64,000 bases of DNA from the NCBI RefSeq assembly GCF_042611095.1, contig NZ_JBHFPV010000001.1, forward strand, positions 1,054,001 through 1,118,000, given 5' to 3'. Under the pieces are notes generated by a model that was not told the origin of the DNA, did not search any database, and saw only the letters and a list, made by a program, of their open reading frames with translations. Positions 35,420 to 44,295 of the stretch are shown here, piece after piece; within the stretch, counting starts at the first letter, position 1; every line of letters begins with the position of its first letter. This stretch comes from Meishania litoralis (GTDB taxonomy: Bacteria > Bacteroidota > Bacteroidia > Flavobacteriales > Flavobacteriaceae). The translations under genes and the position numbers were made by a program.

Positions 35420-35445
35420 AAATGCCGCACAGCAGGTCGGCATTT
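35420..35445 (+). terminator. Hairpin after the DUF1080 gene
   Basis: 8-bp stem AAATGCCG/CGGCATTT with a 10-base loop, 47 bases after the DUF1080 stop. The trailing bases are only partly T-rich on the plus strand, while the minus strand has a longer T run, so direction is uncertain. Confidence 0.5.
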
Positions 35446-35576
35446 GCTTGGATTCTTAGGTTGGGCTCCCTTCGGCTTCGCTCATGGCAAACTTCTCGCC
35501 CGAACTATGGCAACAAAAAAAGAGCTGCATTTTGAAGGCATTGTTATAAGTGATTAACGAGAAGTTTAAATAAAGA

Positions 35577-36101
35577 ATGATGAAATATTCTAGAAAGCCT
35601 AAGCAGGTAAGTTCAACAGAGGAACATTCAAAATCAGCCAAGAGAGGATTCTATTTCGCGAGCGCCCTATTTCAATCTCTAACCCAAGGTGTCAAAACTT
35701 ATGCTTCGGAAACTGGAGCCCGCAAAGATTTTCTAGATGAAAACCAATATTTGTTTTCAGGTTTAATGTTAGTTGGAATGTTCGCATATCTTGATAGTAC
35801 CTTGGGCAAAGGATGGGTTGATAGGCATGGTGGCAATCATATACGGGATTTAAATTGCCTCAGGATAGTTAGAAATGCGTATATACATACTAATTCAAAT
35901 ATAGAAGCACTTGAATCAACTAATGAGGATGATATTAATGTAGTTCGGTTATATATTGACGATTTAAGCAAAGGAATTGTAAATGATGATAAAGGGAACC
36001 CATTTCCTCAATATCTAAGTATTTCTGATGATAATGTTGTCGTTTTAAATGAGAAGGCATTTCATATTCTTAAGGTACTTATCACAACAATAAGTCATTA
36101 G
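35577..36101 (+). CDS. HEPN-like protein of unknown function
   Basis: 174 aa, no signal. Mostly helical with a central LNCLRIVRNAYIHTN: the R-x4-H spacing (Arg-Asn-Ala-Tyr-Ile-His) and preceding helix resemble the active site of HEPN RNases. The N-terminal 20 residues are basic and polar. It is not assigned to a named family. ATG 35577 or 35580. It lies in an AT-rich stretch just upstream of the mltG homologue, and AbiV-like, another HEPN protein, lies on the other side. Confidence 0.6.
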   Translation: MMKYSRKPKQVSSTEEHSKSAKRGFYFASALFQSLTQGVKTYASETGARKDFLDENQYLFSGLMLVGMFAYLDSTLGKGWVDRHGGNHIRDLNCLRIVRNAYIHTNSNIEALESTNEDDINVVRLYIDDLSKGIVNDDKGNPFPQYLSISDDNVVVLNEKAFHILKVLITTISH

Positions 36102-36197
36102 CTATTTTTAAATTGGCAAAGAAGAACTAGTTAGTTTTTAAGATAAAAGTTCAATAATAAGATTATTTCAATTTTGAGATCTAAAGCATTGTTGTAA

Positions 36198-37247
36198 ATG
36201 AAATTTGTTCGCTCCTTAAAGGTGATTTTTATAATGGTCATCCTGATTGCGGGCGGATTCGCTTTTTGGTTGTATAATGATTTGCATAGCCCTGTAAGGC
36301 ATAATAACGCCAAGAAATATATTGTGATTGAACAAGGTTCTACTTCAAATAGTATTCTCGGAGTATTGCGAGATCATGATGTACTACAGGCACCCTTGGC
36401 AACCAAAATTTATTTGCGATTCTTTAATAGAGACGTTAAAATGGAAGCAGGTGATTACAAATTTCCTTCTCCCATCAGCCCCATCGAGGTTATAAACCAG
36501 CTTAAACACGGGAAGAGAAGAACCAGGACGCTAACTATTCCAGAGGGTTGGACCCGTTTTGAGATTGCCAAACGCATTTCAAAAGCGTTTCCGGTAGAGC
36601 CATTGATGAGTGAAAAAGAGGTATTGGCATTGATGGATGATACTAGCCTAATCCAAGAGATAGATTCCGAAACAAAAAGCCTTGAAGGATATCTTTACCC
36701 TACAACTTACGAGTTTGAATTTGGCACCCACCCAAAGGAGATAATCGCGAAAATGGTAAAACAATTTAAATTAGTTTGGCAACCGGAATGGGATGGGTTG
36801 GCACTGGAACTAGGTAGAACGAAGCGAGAAATTGTCATCATTGCCAGTCTCATTGAAAATGAATCAAAAATAGATTCGGAACGTAATTTGGTAGCCTCCG
36901 TAATTTACAATCGCCTTGAGAAAGGAATCCCATTGGGAATTGATGCTACCAATGTATACATTGCTAGATTACTTGGCCGATGGGATGGTATCATTCACAA
37001 GAGTGATGTTGAAGTAGACCATCCATACAATACTCGAAGAGTAGTTGGATTGCCCCCTGGTCCAATCAGTTCGCCAAGCAGGACGGCTATTGAAGCGGCG
37101 CTACATCCGGCTCAGACGGATAATCTTTATTATGTTCTAAATATACAGGCCCAAGATGGTTCACACCACTTTTATTCAAGCGCCATTGAGTTTGCTAAGG
37201 GCAAAGCTGATTATCAAAGATGGTTGGCTGGCCAACGGGCCAACTGA
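36198..37247 (+). CDS. mltG: Endolytic transglycosylase MltG homologue
   Basis: 349 aa. One N-terminal membrane helix (about 9-26), then the YceG/MltG domain: YKFPSPISPIEVI, LEGYLYPTTYEF, and catalytic Glu in ASLIENESK, followed by NTRRVVGLPPGPISSPSRTAIEAALHP. MltG cuts nascent glycan strands at the inner membrane and ends their growth. No usual partner (for example tmk or holB) is near, and the gene is flanked by HEPN-like genes, so it could be a second, horizontally moved copy beside a household one elsewhere. Confidence 0.88.
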   Translation: MKFVRSLKVIFIMVILIAGGFAFWLYNDLHSPVRHNNAKKYIVIEQGSTSNSILGVLRDHDVLQAPLATKIYLRFFNRDVKMEAGDYKFPSPISPIEVINQLKHGKRRTRTLTIPEGWTRFEIAKRISKAFPVEPLMSEKEVLALMDDTSLIQEIDSETKSLEGYLYPTTYEFEFGTHPKEIIAKMVKQFKLVWQPEWDGLALELGRTKREIVIIASLIENESKIDSERNLVASVIYNRLEKGIPLGIDATNVYIARLLGRWDGIIHKSDVEVDHPYNTRRVVGLPPGPISSPSRTAIEAALHPAQTDNLYYVLNIQAQDGSHHFYSSAIEFAKGKADYQRWLAGQRAN

Positions 37248-37301
37248 TTTTATTTAAAGTGAAGTTCAAATAAACGATCTATCTTAACTCTAGTATTGAT
37301 T

Positions 37302-37880
37302 ATGAACAAAAAATTGCCATCAAGAGCTTCTGTAAACGAGATTGTTTTAGAAACATTGAAGAACGCTCATGACCTCCTAGATGAAGCAACAATCTTGTTT
37401 AAATATTCGAAATTTCCTCGAAGTTTTGCATTAAGTCAATTTTGTCTAGAAGAACTTGGTAAGGCTTGTCTGTATGTTGATGTTCTGAACAGTAGAGATG
37501 AAGATTGGTATGAAGACCGGTGGAACACTGCAATGGCAATGATGTATGACCACAAACTTAAATTAGTTCAATCATCATTTCTTCATTATGAAATGAGGTT
37601 ATCCAAACTGAAATCGGTCGGAGATTCGAAAAAAAAATTTGATTTGCTTAATACCATTCTCCCCAGTAAGGAAGAAATTGAAGCGTTTAATAAACTCAAA
37701 AACAACAGCCTCTACGTAGGATACAAGAAGGGTAAATTAATCACTCTTTCGAAAGAAATTGACTTACAGTTAGCAAAAAAAAGGCTGAATTTAGCTAAGA
37801 AAATCAATGAATGGTGTCAGAGAGTATTCAAAGAGGATGTGCGCCGTAATTTAAAAGAGAACCACTTACTTAAAGCTTGA
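37302..37880 (+). CDS. AbiV-like HEPN protein
   Basis: 192 aa from ATG 37302 (the TTG at 37296 is two codons upstream). Helical; the segment SFALSQFCLEELGKACLY is the AbiV-family hallmark of a HEPN helical bundle (EELGKA), followed by YDHKLKLV and later NNSLYVGYKKG. AbiV in lactococci aborts infection by blocking phage translation. The identification rests on the motif pattern; a non-defence HEPN role is possible. It starts 54 bases after mltG on the same strand. Confidence 0.7.
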   Translation: MNKKLPSRASVNEIVLETLKNAHDLLDEATILFKYSKFPRSFALSQFCLEELGKACLYVDVLNSRDEDWYEDRWNTAMAMMYDHKLKLVQSSFLHYEMRLSKLKSVGDSKKKFDLLNTILPSKEEIEAFNKLKNNSLYVGYKKGKLITLSKEIDLQLAKKRLNLAKKINEWCQRVFKEDVRRNLKENHLLKA

Positions 37881-37920
37881 TAAACAGTTCTTGTCTTTAG
37901 AAAAGTTCAATTAAACTATA

Positions 37921-38676
37921 CTATTGTTCGAGCCAATTTCTAAATCCCTTTGTAATTGAAGAGCTAGTTATGGCGTGTTCCTCGAATCCTCGAATTTTGA
38001 GTGCAAGCCGATTCTTTGCGTAAGATTCGATATTTTCAATGTGTCCGATATTCACGATTTGACTTCGGTTGATTTTATAAAAATGTTTGGGGTTCAACTC
38101 TTTGATTACTGAACCAATGTTTTGCGTAATACTATGGAGTTGGCCATCTGAACCAATAACCTTGCAAAAATCCCCGTTGGCCTGAATCAACGAAATATCA
38201 GTAGTGTTCAATAATTTTATTCCTTCCCGTTTCTTGATAGCAAATCGTTTCTTGTAATTTTCATTGCGATGCTCAAGTACGTTGTTGAGTTTTTTGAAAA
38301 TATCTTTTTCTAGCGTTTTTGGCTCAAAAAGGTCAAGGAACTTTTTTAGGGCTTTGTCGAAGTCTTCCTTCAAATAAGGTTTAAGGATGTAGGCGATACC
38401 GTTCGTTTGAAAGGCTTGCAGTAAATGTTCATCATAAGCCGTGCAAAAGATTATTGGAGTCGCGGTTTCTGCCTTTTCAAAAACTTCAAAAGAACTACCG
38501 TCCAATAGTTTGATGTCCGACAGTATTAAATCATAAGCATTTCGTTTTAACAATGCGGTGCCTTCTTTCACGGTTCTTGAACTATCCATGGTAAAAGACT
38601 CGTCGAAGAAATCGGATAGGTAGGAAACCAATTTCTTATGTGCAGGAGTTTCGTCTTCTAAAATAAGAACATTCAT
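37921..38676 (-). CDS. LytTR-type response regulator
   Basis: 251 aa. A receiver domain (acidic pair EDE near residue 8; phosphoacceptor Asp in ILSDIKLLDGS, about residue 54; Lys in ILKPYLK) is followed by a LytTR DNA-binding domain (about 145-250; FYKINRSQIVNIGHIENI). Partner of the histidine kinase encoded just upstream on the same strand (10-base gap). Confidence 0.92.
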   Translation of the reverse strand: MNVLILEDETPAHKKLVSYLSDFFDESFTMDSSRTVKEGTALLKRNAYDLILSDIKLLDGSSFEVFEKAETATPIIFCTAYDEHLLQAFQTNGIAYILKPYLKEDFDKALKKFLDLFEPKTLEKDIFKKLNNVLEHRNENYKKRFAIKKREGIKLLNTTDISLIQANGDFCKVIGSDGQLHSITQNIGSVIKELNPKHFYKINRSQIVNIGHIENIESYAKNRLALKIRGFEEHAITSSSITKGFRNWLEQ

Positions 38677-38686
38677 AAATATCGGT

Positions 38687-39697
38687 TTAATCCAAAACCT
38701 TTAACAAAGGTAATTTGATTGTGAAAATAGCCTCGGTTTCTTCCACCTCGATTGTTTGGTCGCTCAATAATTCGTATCGCTTAGACAGGTTTTTAAGACC
38801 CGTGCCCAATGATTCATTCTTAGTTAGACCATTGGTTTTTGAGTTCGTAATCGAAACGATTTCCTCTTCGATTAAGATTACTGTACTGATAATTTTTTCA
38901 TCCAAAGCTTTGTTGTGCTTGACCACATTTTCCAAAACTGTCAGCAGGGCTCCATTAGGTAAGTAAATAGTCTTAGGAACTGTCTTGTTTATTATTTCAA
39001 AACTATAATCGTTTTCAAACCGGGTTTCAATCAAGTAAAAATAATTTCTGGCCAATTCAAGTTCATCTTCCAAGGTTACGATATCCTCATCCTTGGTATG
39101 GATCAAATGCCGATAAAGAGCTGCTAAATGAGAAATGTACTTCTTGACCTTCTCTTTCGGGGAATAGTCAATTAGGGCATCTATTGTATTTAGGCTGTTA
39201 TACAGAAAATGTGGATTGTATTGTGAACGCAACACTTTCAGTTCCAACTCTTTTTGGGCATTTTGCAACTGAACATAATCCAACTTATTCTCATAGAATT
39301 TTTTACCTAAAATGAGCCCTAAGGGCAATGCAACATCGGGTGTAGAATTATAAAAACTATTGACCAGGATAATAGCCAAAGAGGGATTCCATTGCCAAGG
39401 AGGGTCGGCGGTAAAATAATCTCGAAGCAGATCTAAAAACCCAACAAGTCCTAAAGCCGTAAATGTGAGCAGGAAGAAAACAAAGTATTTTTTTTGAGAT
39501 ACGATATATTTTTGGATGAGCCATGTGATGATCGCTATTAATACGAGTGTCTTTAGTATAAATCCTAACAATCCGGTAACAATTTCGAAATTGGTGTATT
39601 TTTCAACTGTATATCGAAAAGCCAGCCAAGAAGTAGCGATAATAAAGTACATTATCGTAAGATGATAATCCGATTTATTGAATCTAAAGCTGTTCAT
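38687..39697 (-). CDS. LytS-type sensor histidine kinase
   Basis: 336 aa. Four membrane helices (about 12-130), a coiled-coil linker, then the His_kinase domain with the phosphoacceptor His in YNPHFLYNSLNTIDAL. The ATPase N-box (LENVVKHN) is followed by a degenerate G region: SLGTGLKNLSKRYELL. With the LytTR regulator it forms a two-component pair, and signal and target are not visible, although the neighbouring serine hydrolase gene is a candidate. Confidence 0.9.
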   Translation of the reverse strand: MNSFRFNKSDYHLTIMYFIIATSWLAFRYTVEKYTNFEIVTGLLGFILKTLVLIAIITWLIQKYIVSQKKYFVFFLLTFTALGLVGFLDLLRDYFTADPPWQWNPSLAIILVNSFYNSTPDVALPLGLILGKKFYENKLDYVQLQNAQKELELKVLRSQYNPHFLYNSLNTIDALIDYSPKEKVKKYISHLAALYRHLIHTKDEDIVTLEDELELARNYFYLIETRFENDYSFEIINKTVPKTIYLPNGALLTVLENVVKHNKALDEKIISTVILIEEEIVSITNSKTNGLTKNESLGTGLKNLSKRYELLSDQTIEVEETEAIFTIKLPLLKVLD

Positions 39698-39730
39698 ATT
39701 CTATTTCTGACACTATAATTTTTTTAATAC

Positions 39731-40831
39731 CTACGGCACCATAAGATATTGCAATAATGTCAATGGCAAGGTTGATTGATTGGCATTTGTGAAAATGACA
39801 AAACCCCATTTTGTGTCCGGTGAAATTACGAATAAGCTACTATATCCAGGGTTGTTACCACCATGACCATAAGCCGATCCGTACGGGAGAGTAGCTTTTG
39901 CAAATCCCAATGTCCAATCCGTTATGCCTTCTTGTCTTTGGGGGTGGTCTTCTGGTAATTCAACTTGGGTTTCAAAAAGCTGTTTGTAGCTTTCTTTGGA
40001 TAGACCTTGTTCATCCATTAGGGCAATTACCCATCTTGAAAAATCCAAGGCTTCGGAATGTATTGAAAACGCGGCCCCGAAAATGAAAGGATCATCGTCT
40101 TCTTCTACAGCCACTCCTTCAAAATAACCTTTTGCCTTATTCTTCATGTTCTTCTTGTCTTGAAGATATTTGGTTATGTCCATCTTCAAAGGACGAGCAA
40201 TCCGTTCTTGATAGATAGCTTCCAATCCGGCATCATCTGTTTTTAATATGTGCATCAAAACCTTGGCCAAATATTGGTATCCTTCCCCGGAGTACTCAAA
40301 GGCACTACCTGGTTCGAATTTGATGAACAGTTTACCCTCTTCGAAGTCAGACCTCCAATTCGGGAATCCTGTTGTATGGGAAAGTACCATTCTGGCCGTA
40401 ATCTTTTTATAGCGCATATCATCGGCAATATCCTCATAGGGTAAATACTCAAAAAGTGGCTTGTCCAAATCCAACTTGCCTTCTTCAACGAAGCCCATTA
40501 TAAAATAGGCGAACAAAGGTTTTGAAAGCGAAGCTCCTTCAAAAATGGTATTCTCCGTTACTTTCTTTTTGGTTTCAATATCGGAATATCCCTTAACCGT
40601 ATGATAAACTATTTTTCCATGGTTTATAATGGCCACAGAGACCCCCGGGACATCCAATGCCTTCATTTGGCTTAGCAAAAAAATGTCGAGGGAGTCCGTT
40701 GAAATTTCTTTGCCCGCTAAATTGACCAAAGTTCTACTTTGCTTTACGACCTGTCCTTTAGTCGTTTTACAGGATATGCAGATTGAAATGAAGACGATAA
40801 TTAGAATGGTTTTTCTTGTGATGAGTAGCAT
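39731..40831 (-). CDS. Serine hydrolase, beta-lactamase/DD-peptidase fold, lipoprotein
   Basis: 366 aa from ATG 40831, which begins a lipoprotein signal (ISICISC); the frame is open to 40870. The class C beta-lactamase-like motifs are SLSK (SxxK), a degenerate YSG in place of YxN (AFEYSGEGYQYL), and HGG in YGHGGNNPG. Most such proteins are esterases or peptidases and not beta-lactamases. The gene is 33 bases upstream of the kinase gene in the same direction, so it may be part of that unit. Confidence 0.88.
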   Translation of the reverse strand: MLLITRKTILIIVFISICISCKTTKGQVVKQSRTLVNLAGKEISTDSLDIFLLSQMKALDVPGVSVAIINHGKIVYHTVKGYSDIETKKKVTENTIFEGASLSKPLFAYFIMGFVEEGKLDLDKPLFEYLPYEDIADDMRYKKITARMVLSHTTGFPNWRSDFEEGKLFIKFEPGSAFEYSGEGYQYLAKVLMHILKTDDAGLEAIYQERIARPLKMDITKYLQDKKNMKNKAKGYFEGVAVEEDDDPFIFGAAFSIHSEALDFSRWVIALMDEQGLSKESYKQLFETQVELPEDHPQRQEGITDWTLGFAKATLPYGSAYGHGGNNPGYSSLFVISPDTKWGFVIFTNANQSTLPLTLLQYLMVP

Positions 40832-41048
40832 GCTGTTCGTTTTTTGATTGATACCAACGAAGATGTCCAAATCAAAATCATTCTAAAACCGGAAAACGAA
40901 GAGAAAGGTTAATTTGGGGATGAATAAGTATAAAAAGGGGATAAAGGATTTGGAGTTTGAAATATTTGACTGCTAAAAATAAGTCCTATTATTCTTAACT
41001 TACCGTTCTAAAAGTTCAAAAAAAGGATAGTTATTAATACTCAAATTC

Positions 41049-41079
41049 TTGCTGAAGTCTAATATAATAAGTACATTAG
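41049..41079 (+). promoter_or_regulatory. Predicted promoter for the toxin-antitoxin pair
   Basis: TTG (41049-41051), 20 bases, then TACATTAG (41072-41079), one mismatch to TAnnTTTG. It lies 30 bases before the antitoxin ATG. Confidence 0.5.
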
Positions 41080-41108
41080 TCTAGTTATTTTAGAATAAAA
41101 CAATAATT

Positions 41109-41420
41109 ATGTTAGACATTGTATACGGCTATCAAAGTTTACTCGATAACATCGACATATATATAGAGGGTAGCAAGTTCAAGAAAGAGTATTTAATCGA
41201 AGAGCTAGGTGTGTCACGGGCTACCTTCTACAACAAGGTCAAAAAAAAGAATTTCACGATCGATGAAATGGTAATTTTGAGCAAAATACTCTTTCCTGAG
41301 GAGGCAAAGGTTTTTGAAATAAAAGAGGCGCTTAGGGCCAGTCGAAACGATAGTGAGAAAGGAAGGGTTCGAAGTCACGAATCCGTTATTTCGGATGCTC
41401 GTAAAAAGTTGCTTACATGA
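41109..41420 (+). CDS. Antitoxin-like HTH protein
   Basis: 103 aa. Helix-turn-helix at about residues 30-60 (EELGVSRATFYNKVKKKNF, then a second helix), followed by a charged C-terminal tail that probably wraps the toxin. Upstream member of a two-gene unit: the stop overlaps the toxin start by four bases. The order (HTH, then RelE/ParE fold) is that of a type II antitoxin, but the HTH family is not named. Confidence 0.75.
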   Translation: MLDIVYGYQSLLDNIDIYIEGSKFKKEYLIEELGVSRATFYNKVKKKNFTIDEMVILSKILFPEEAKVFEIKEALRASRNDSEKGRVRSHESVISDARKKLLT

Positions 41421-41722
41421 CCGTAGTTTGGACTAGAACCGCAGAAACCTCCTTTAATGGAATAGTCGACTACCTGCTGGAGCTATGGACGGTTGAAATA
41501 GCAACTAATTTTGTGGACATAGTTGAACATACCGTTGAGCAAATAATTGAACATCCAGAAATGTTTAAAGTATCAGAGTATGACAACCAAAGTAGGGCGG
41601 CTTTGATTACTAAGCATACTACCATGTTCTATAGGGTTCTTGATGACCAAATTGAAATTGAATACTTCTGGGGGAACTTTGATAATCCTGACAAAATAAA
41701 AGATTTGCTAAAGTCAAAATAA
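41417..41722 (+). CDS. RelE/ParE-superfamily toxin
   Basis: 101 aa, no signal. The N-terminal strand-helix MTVVWTRTAETSFNGIVDYL and the C-terminal strands ALITKHTTMFYRVLDDQIEIEYFW match the RelE/ParE fold, ending in a DNPDKIKDLL helix. Start ATG overlaps the antitoxin stop. It would inhibit translation or gyrase; which of these cannot be told from the sequence. Confidence 0.85.
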   Translation: MTVVWTRTAETSFNGIVDYLLELWTVEIATNFVDIVEHTVEQIIEHPEMFKVSEYDNQSRAALITKHTTMFYRVLDDQIEIEYFWGNFDNPDKIKDLLKSK

Positions 41723-41833
41723 ACGATGAGTATAATGCCTAATTACAAATCAAATGAAAATCGACACCTATTTTTAAAAGCAAATAATTCGAATCTATTT
41801 GTTGTACAGATGTTGTACTGGTCTAAAATAAAG

Positions 41834-41859
41834 AAGCCATTCAAGAGATTGAATGGCTT
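41834..41859 (-). terminator. Terminator of tRNA-Asn
   Basis: 11-bp perfect stem AAGCCATTCAA/TTGAATGGCTT around GAGA. Read on the minus strand it follows the tRNA and is succeeded by a T-rich run (CTTTATTTT). Confidence 0.75.
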
Positions 41860-41871
41860 GCTCTCATTAAG

Positions 41872-41945
41872 CTCCTCAGGTTGGGCTCGAACCAACGACC
41901 CTCTGATTAACAGTCAGATGCTCTAACCAACTGAGCTACTGAGGA
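41872..41945 (-). tRNA. trnN: tRNA-Asn (anticodon GTT)
   Basis: 74 nt, minus strand. Acceptor TCCTCAG/CTGAGGA with discriminator G, D-arm with GTTGGTTAGAGC, anticodon loop CTGTTAA (anticodon GTT), and T-arm TTCGAGC. CCA not encoded. Confidence 0.96.
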
Positions 41946-42054
41946 AGATCTACTGCCTTACCTAGGCAAAGCGGGTGCAAATATAATTTTTTTTTCAAAA
42001 CACGCCATAAAAAATAAGCGGTTTTGATGTGTCGATTACGAATTTCTGTAATCG

Positions 42055-43371
42055 TTACAAGAACCTTTTGATGATATTCCAGATATCGTTGCCAAAAATA
42101 ATGGCCATAAGCCCCAAAATAAAAACAAACCCGATAATCTGGCCTGTTTCAAGTACCTTTTGACTTGGGGGTCTTCCTGAAATAATCTCATAGAGCAAAA
42201 ACATGACATGGCCCCCATCGAGCGCCGGTATCGGCAATAAGTTCACAAAGGCCAACCAGACCGAGAACATGGCTAGAAAACTCCAAAAAAATGTCCAATC
42301 CCAAGTGGGGGACATCATCTCTACAATACCAATGGGGCCCTTGACCTGTTTATAGGCCTCTGTTTTGGTATTGAAAATCACCTTGAACTGACGCACTTGG
42401 TCGGTCAACACTTTAATGGTTCTTTTGAAACCGGCGGGTATTGACTCAAAGAAACCGTAAGTATCGGTAACCCGTAGGTCTTCGATGCTCGGATAAATGC
42501 CTATTTTTCCCTCTTCGGGCACAACCAGCTCAACATTGGTCTTGGCGTTGTTTCTGTTGACCTCGATATTCATACGGCCATTGGGTGAAGACGATATCAA
42601 CCCTGTTAGTTGATCCCAATAATCAACAGGTTTGCCATTTACACCAACAATTTCGTCTCCCGACATGATTCCTGCTTTTAAAGCCGCCGATTTGGGAATC
42701 ACGCTATCGACAATCGCTTTTTGACGATAACTTAAAAAATTTCTTCCCTGTAATTTAAATACCGTGGCCTTGCCCTCATCGGATAACGGAATGACAAGTT
42801 CCTGCCCCTCTCGTTCCACGGTCACCTCATCCCCTAAAATTATCTGTAAAACGGCATCCCTGAAGGTTTTGGTCTTTTTGCCATCTACCGCCAATATCTT
42901 GTCGCCGGTCCGTAATCCTAGTTGCTCACCAACAGAATCTACAAGAATCCCGTATTTCAAACTATCGGCAGGTATATAGGTATCGCCGTTGTTAAAAAGC
43001 AACATGGAATAGACAAACCACGCCAACAGAAAGTTGACGGTTACCCCGCCCAACATAATGATTAGGCGTTGCCAGGCCGGTTTACTCCTGAACTCCCATG
43101 GCTTGGGCGGTTCTTTCATTTGCTCGGTATCCATGCTCTCATCGATCATACCCGCAATCTTGACGTAGCCGCCCAACGGCAACCACCCGATCCCATATTC
43201 GGTTTCCCCGATCTTTTTCTTGAAAAGGGAAAACTTCCAATCAAAAAAGAGGTAGAATTTTTCGACCTTGGTCTTGAAATATCTTGCCGGCAAAAAATGT
43301 CCGAACTCATGAAGTATCACGAGTATGGATATAATAATGACAAATTGTATAATCTGGATCGTTATTGTCAT
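42055..43371 (-). CDS. rseP: RIP metalloprotease RseP (site-2 protease)
   Basis: 438 aa. Helix 1 holds the zinc site HEFGH; PDZ domains occupy about 130-300 (GTKILAVDGK-type segments: GDKILAVDGKKTK and GDEIVGVNGKPV); the C-terminal helix region carries LPIPALDGGH with the third zinc ligand. It cleaves membrane-bound anti-sigma factors within the bilayer. In Bacteroidetes this gene is usually beside dxr or SCO genes; SCO is divergent here. Confidence 0.94.
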   Translation of the reverse strand: MTITIQIIQFVIIISILVILHEFGHFLPARYFKTKVEKFYLFFDWKFSLFKKKIGETEYGIGWLPLGGYVKIAGMIDESMDTEQMKEPPKPWEFRSKPAWQRLIIMLGGVTVNFLLAWFVYSMLLFNNGDTYIPADSLKYGILVDSVGEQLGLRTGDKILAVDGKKTKTFRDAVLQIILGDEVTVEREGQELVIPLSDEGKATVFKLQGRNFLSYRQKAIVDSVIPKSAALKAGIMSGDEIVGVNGKPVDYWDQLTGLISSSPNGRMNIEVNRNNAKTNVELVVPEEGKIGIYPSIEDLRVTDTYGFFESIPAGFKRTIKVLTDQVRQFKVIFNTKTEAYKQVKGPIGIVEMMSPTWDWTFFWSFLAMFSVWLAFVNLLPIPALDGGHVMFLLYEIISGRPPSQKVLETGQIIGFVFILGLMAIIFGNDIWNIIKRFL

Positions 43372-43490
43372 CTAGGTTCTTTTTATTCTTAAAACGCACA
43401 AAAGTACATCTTTAACAATTCTTAAAAAAAGAAACTCATAAGGCACCCGTTTTTTTATGAAAGTTTAACAGCACTGTGGGTCGCGAAGGT

Positions 43491-43521
43491 TTGAAAGCCC
43501 CACTTTGCTGATGTACCTTTG
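43491..43521 (+). promoter_or_regulatory. Predicted promoter of the SCO gene
   Basis: TTG (43491-43493), 20 bases, then TACCTTTG (43514-43521), an exact match to the Bacteroidetes TTG-N17-23-TAnnTTTG consensus. Transcription would begin near 43528, which rules out the ATG at 43505 and selects the start at 43532. Confidence 0.7.
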
Positions 43522-43531
43522 CAAAACGATT

Positions 43532-44206
43532 ATGAGAAAGTTTTTTGCCAGCTATCGTTTATTTGCACTCGCCTTCTTCGCGCTCTCTTCCATCATTGTC
43601 TATCTGTTCTACCAAGCACTGCAACCGAAAGAAGTCTTGCCTGTTTATCAACCTTCAATGGTCAACCCTGAACTTGTCGATAGTACGATTCAATATGTAA
43701 AAAAATATCATACCGTAAAAGACTTTTCCTTAACCAATCAAAATGGTCGAACCGTTACCCAAGAAGACTACAGGAACAAAATCTATATCGCGGATTTCTT
43801 CTTTACTACATGCCCGACCATTTGCCCGATAATGACCAAGAATATGGTCGATATTCAGGCGCATGTTCGAAATGACGATGAGGTGCTTCTACTTTCCCAT
43901 TCCGTGACACCGGAAATCGATTCGGTGGCACAGCTAAAAAAATATGCTCTGGAAAAAGGGGTAGACGACAAAAAATGGAACCTGGTCACCGGAGACAAAA
44001 AACAGATATATGAGCTTGCCCGTAAATCGTATCTCGCCGTACAGAACGATGGCGATGGAGGGCCCTTTGACATGATCCACACCGAAAATTTTATTTTGGT
44101 GGATAAGGAAAAACGTATCCGCGGATTTTACGACGGTACCAAAACACAGGAAATCGAGCGATTGATTGAAGACCTTAAAATATTGAAGGCTTCGTATGTA
44201 AACTAA
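43532..44206 (+). CDS. SCO1/SenC-family protein
   Basis: 224 aa from ATG 43532 (selected by the promoter position). One membrane anchor near the N-terminus, then a thioredoxin-fold domain with the Cu-binding CPTICP motif and the distal His in DMIHTENFILVDK. SCO proteins deliver copper to the CuA centre of cytochrome oxidase or act as thiol-disulfide reductases. It is monocistronic here. Confidence 0.92.
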   Translation: MRKFFASYRLFALAFFALSSIIVYLFYQALQPKEVLPVYQPSMVNPELVDSTIQYVKKYHTVKDFSLTNQNGRTVTQEDYRNKIYIADFFFTTCPTICPIMTKNMVDIQAHVRNDDEVLLLSHSVTPEIDSVAQLKKYALEKGVDDKKWNLVTGDKKQIYELARKSYLAVQNDGDGGPFDMIHTENFILVDKEKRIRGFYDGTKTQEIERLIEDLKILKASYVN

Positions 44207-44231
44207 GTTACAAATACCATTTTTTAAAAAT

Positions 44232-44266
44232 TTGCTCCATCAGTTCGGTTTTTTCCCTTATTTTTG
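44232..44266 (+). promoter_or_regulatory. Predicted promoter of feoAB
   Basis: TATTTTTG (44259-44266) matches TAnnTTTG; TTG at 44232-44234 gives a 24-base spacing, one longer than usual. The feoA TTG start follows at 44296. Confidence 0.45.
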
Positions 44267-44295
44267 TCCTTACTTATAATCAATCTAAATAAAAA

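Noticed and set aside
39731..40831. Calling the serine hydrolase a beta-lactamase
   Set aside because: The YxN motif is degenerate (YSG) and the protein looks like the esterase/peptidase branch, so resistance is not implied.
41726..41926. 66-aa frame after the toxin gene
   Set aside because: Its end runs into the tRNA-Asn gene and it has no family resemblance.
43399..43406. Exact TAnnTTTG match upstream of rseP on the minus strand (CAAAAGTA on plus)
   Set aside because: No TTG at 17-23 bases; kept only as a possible -7 element.
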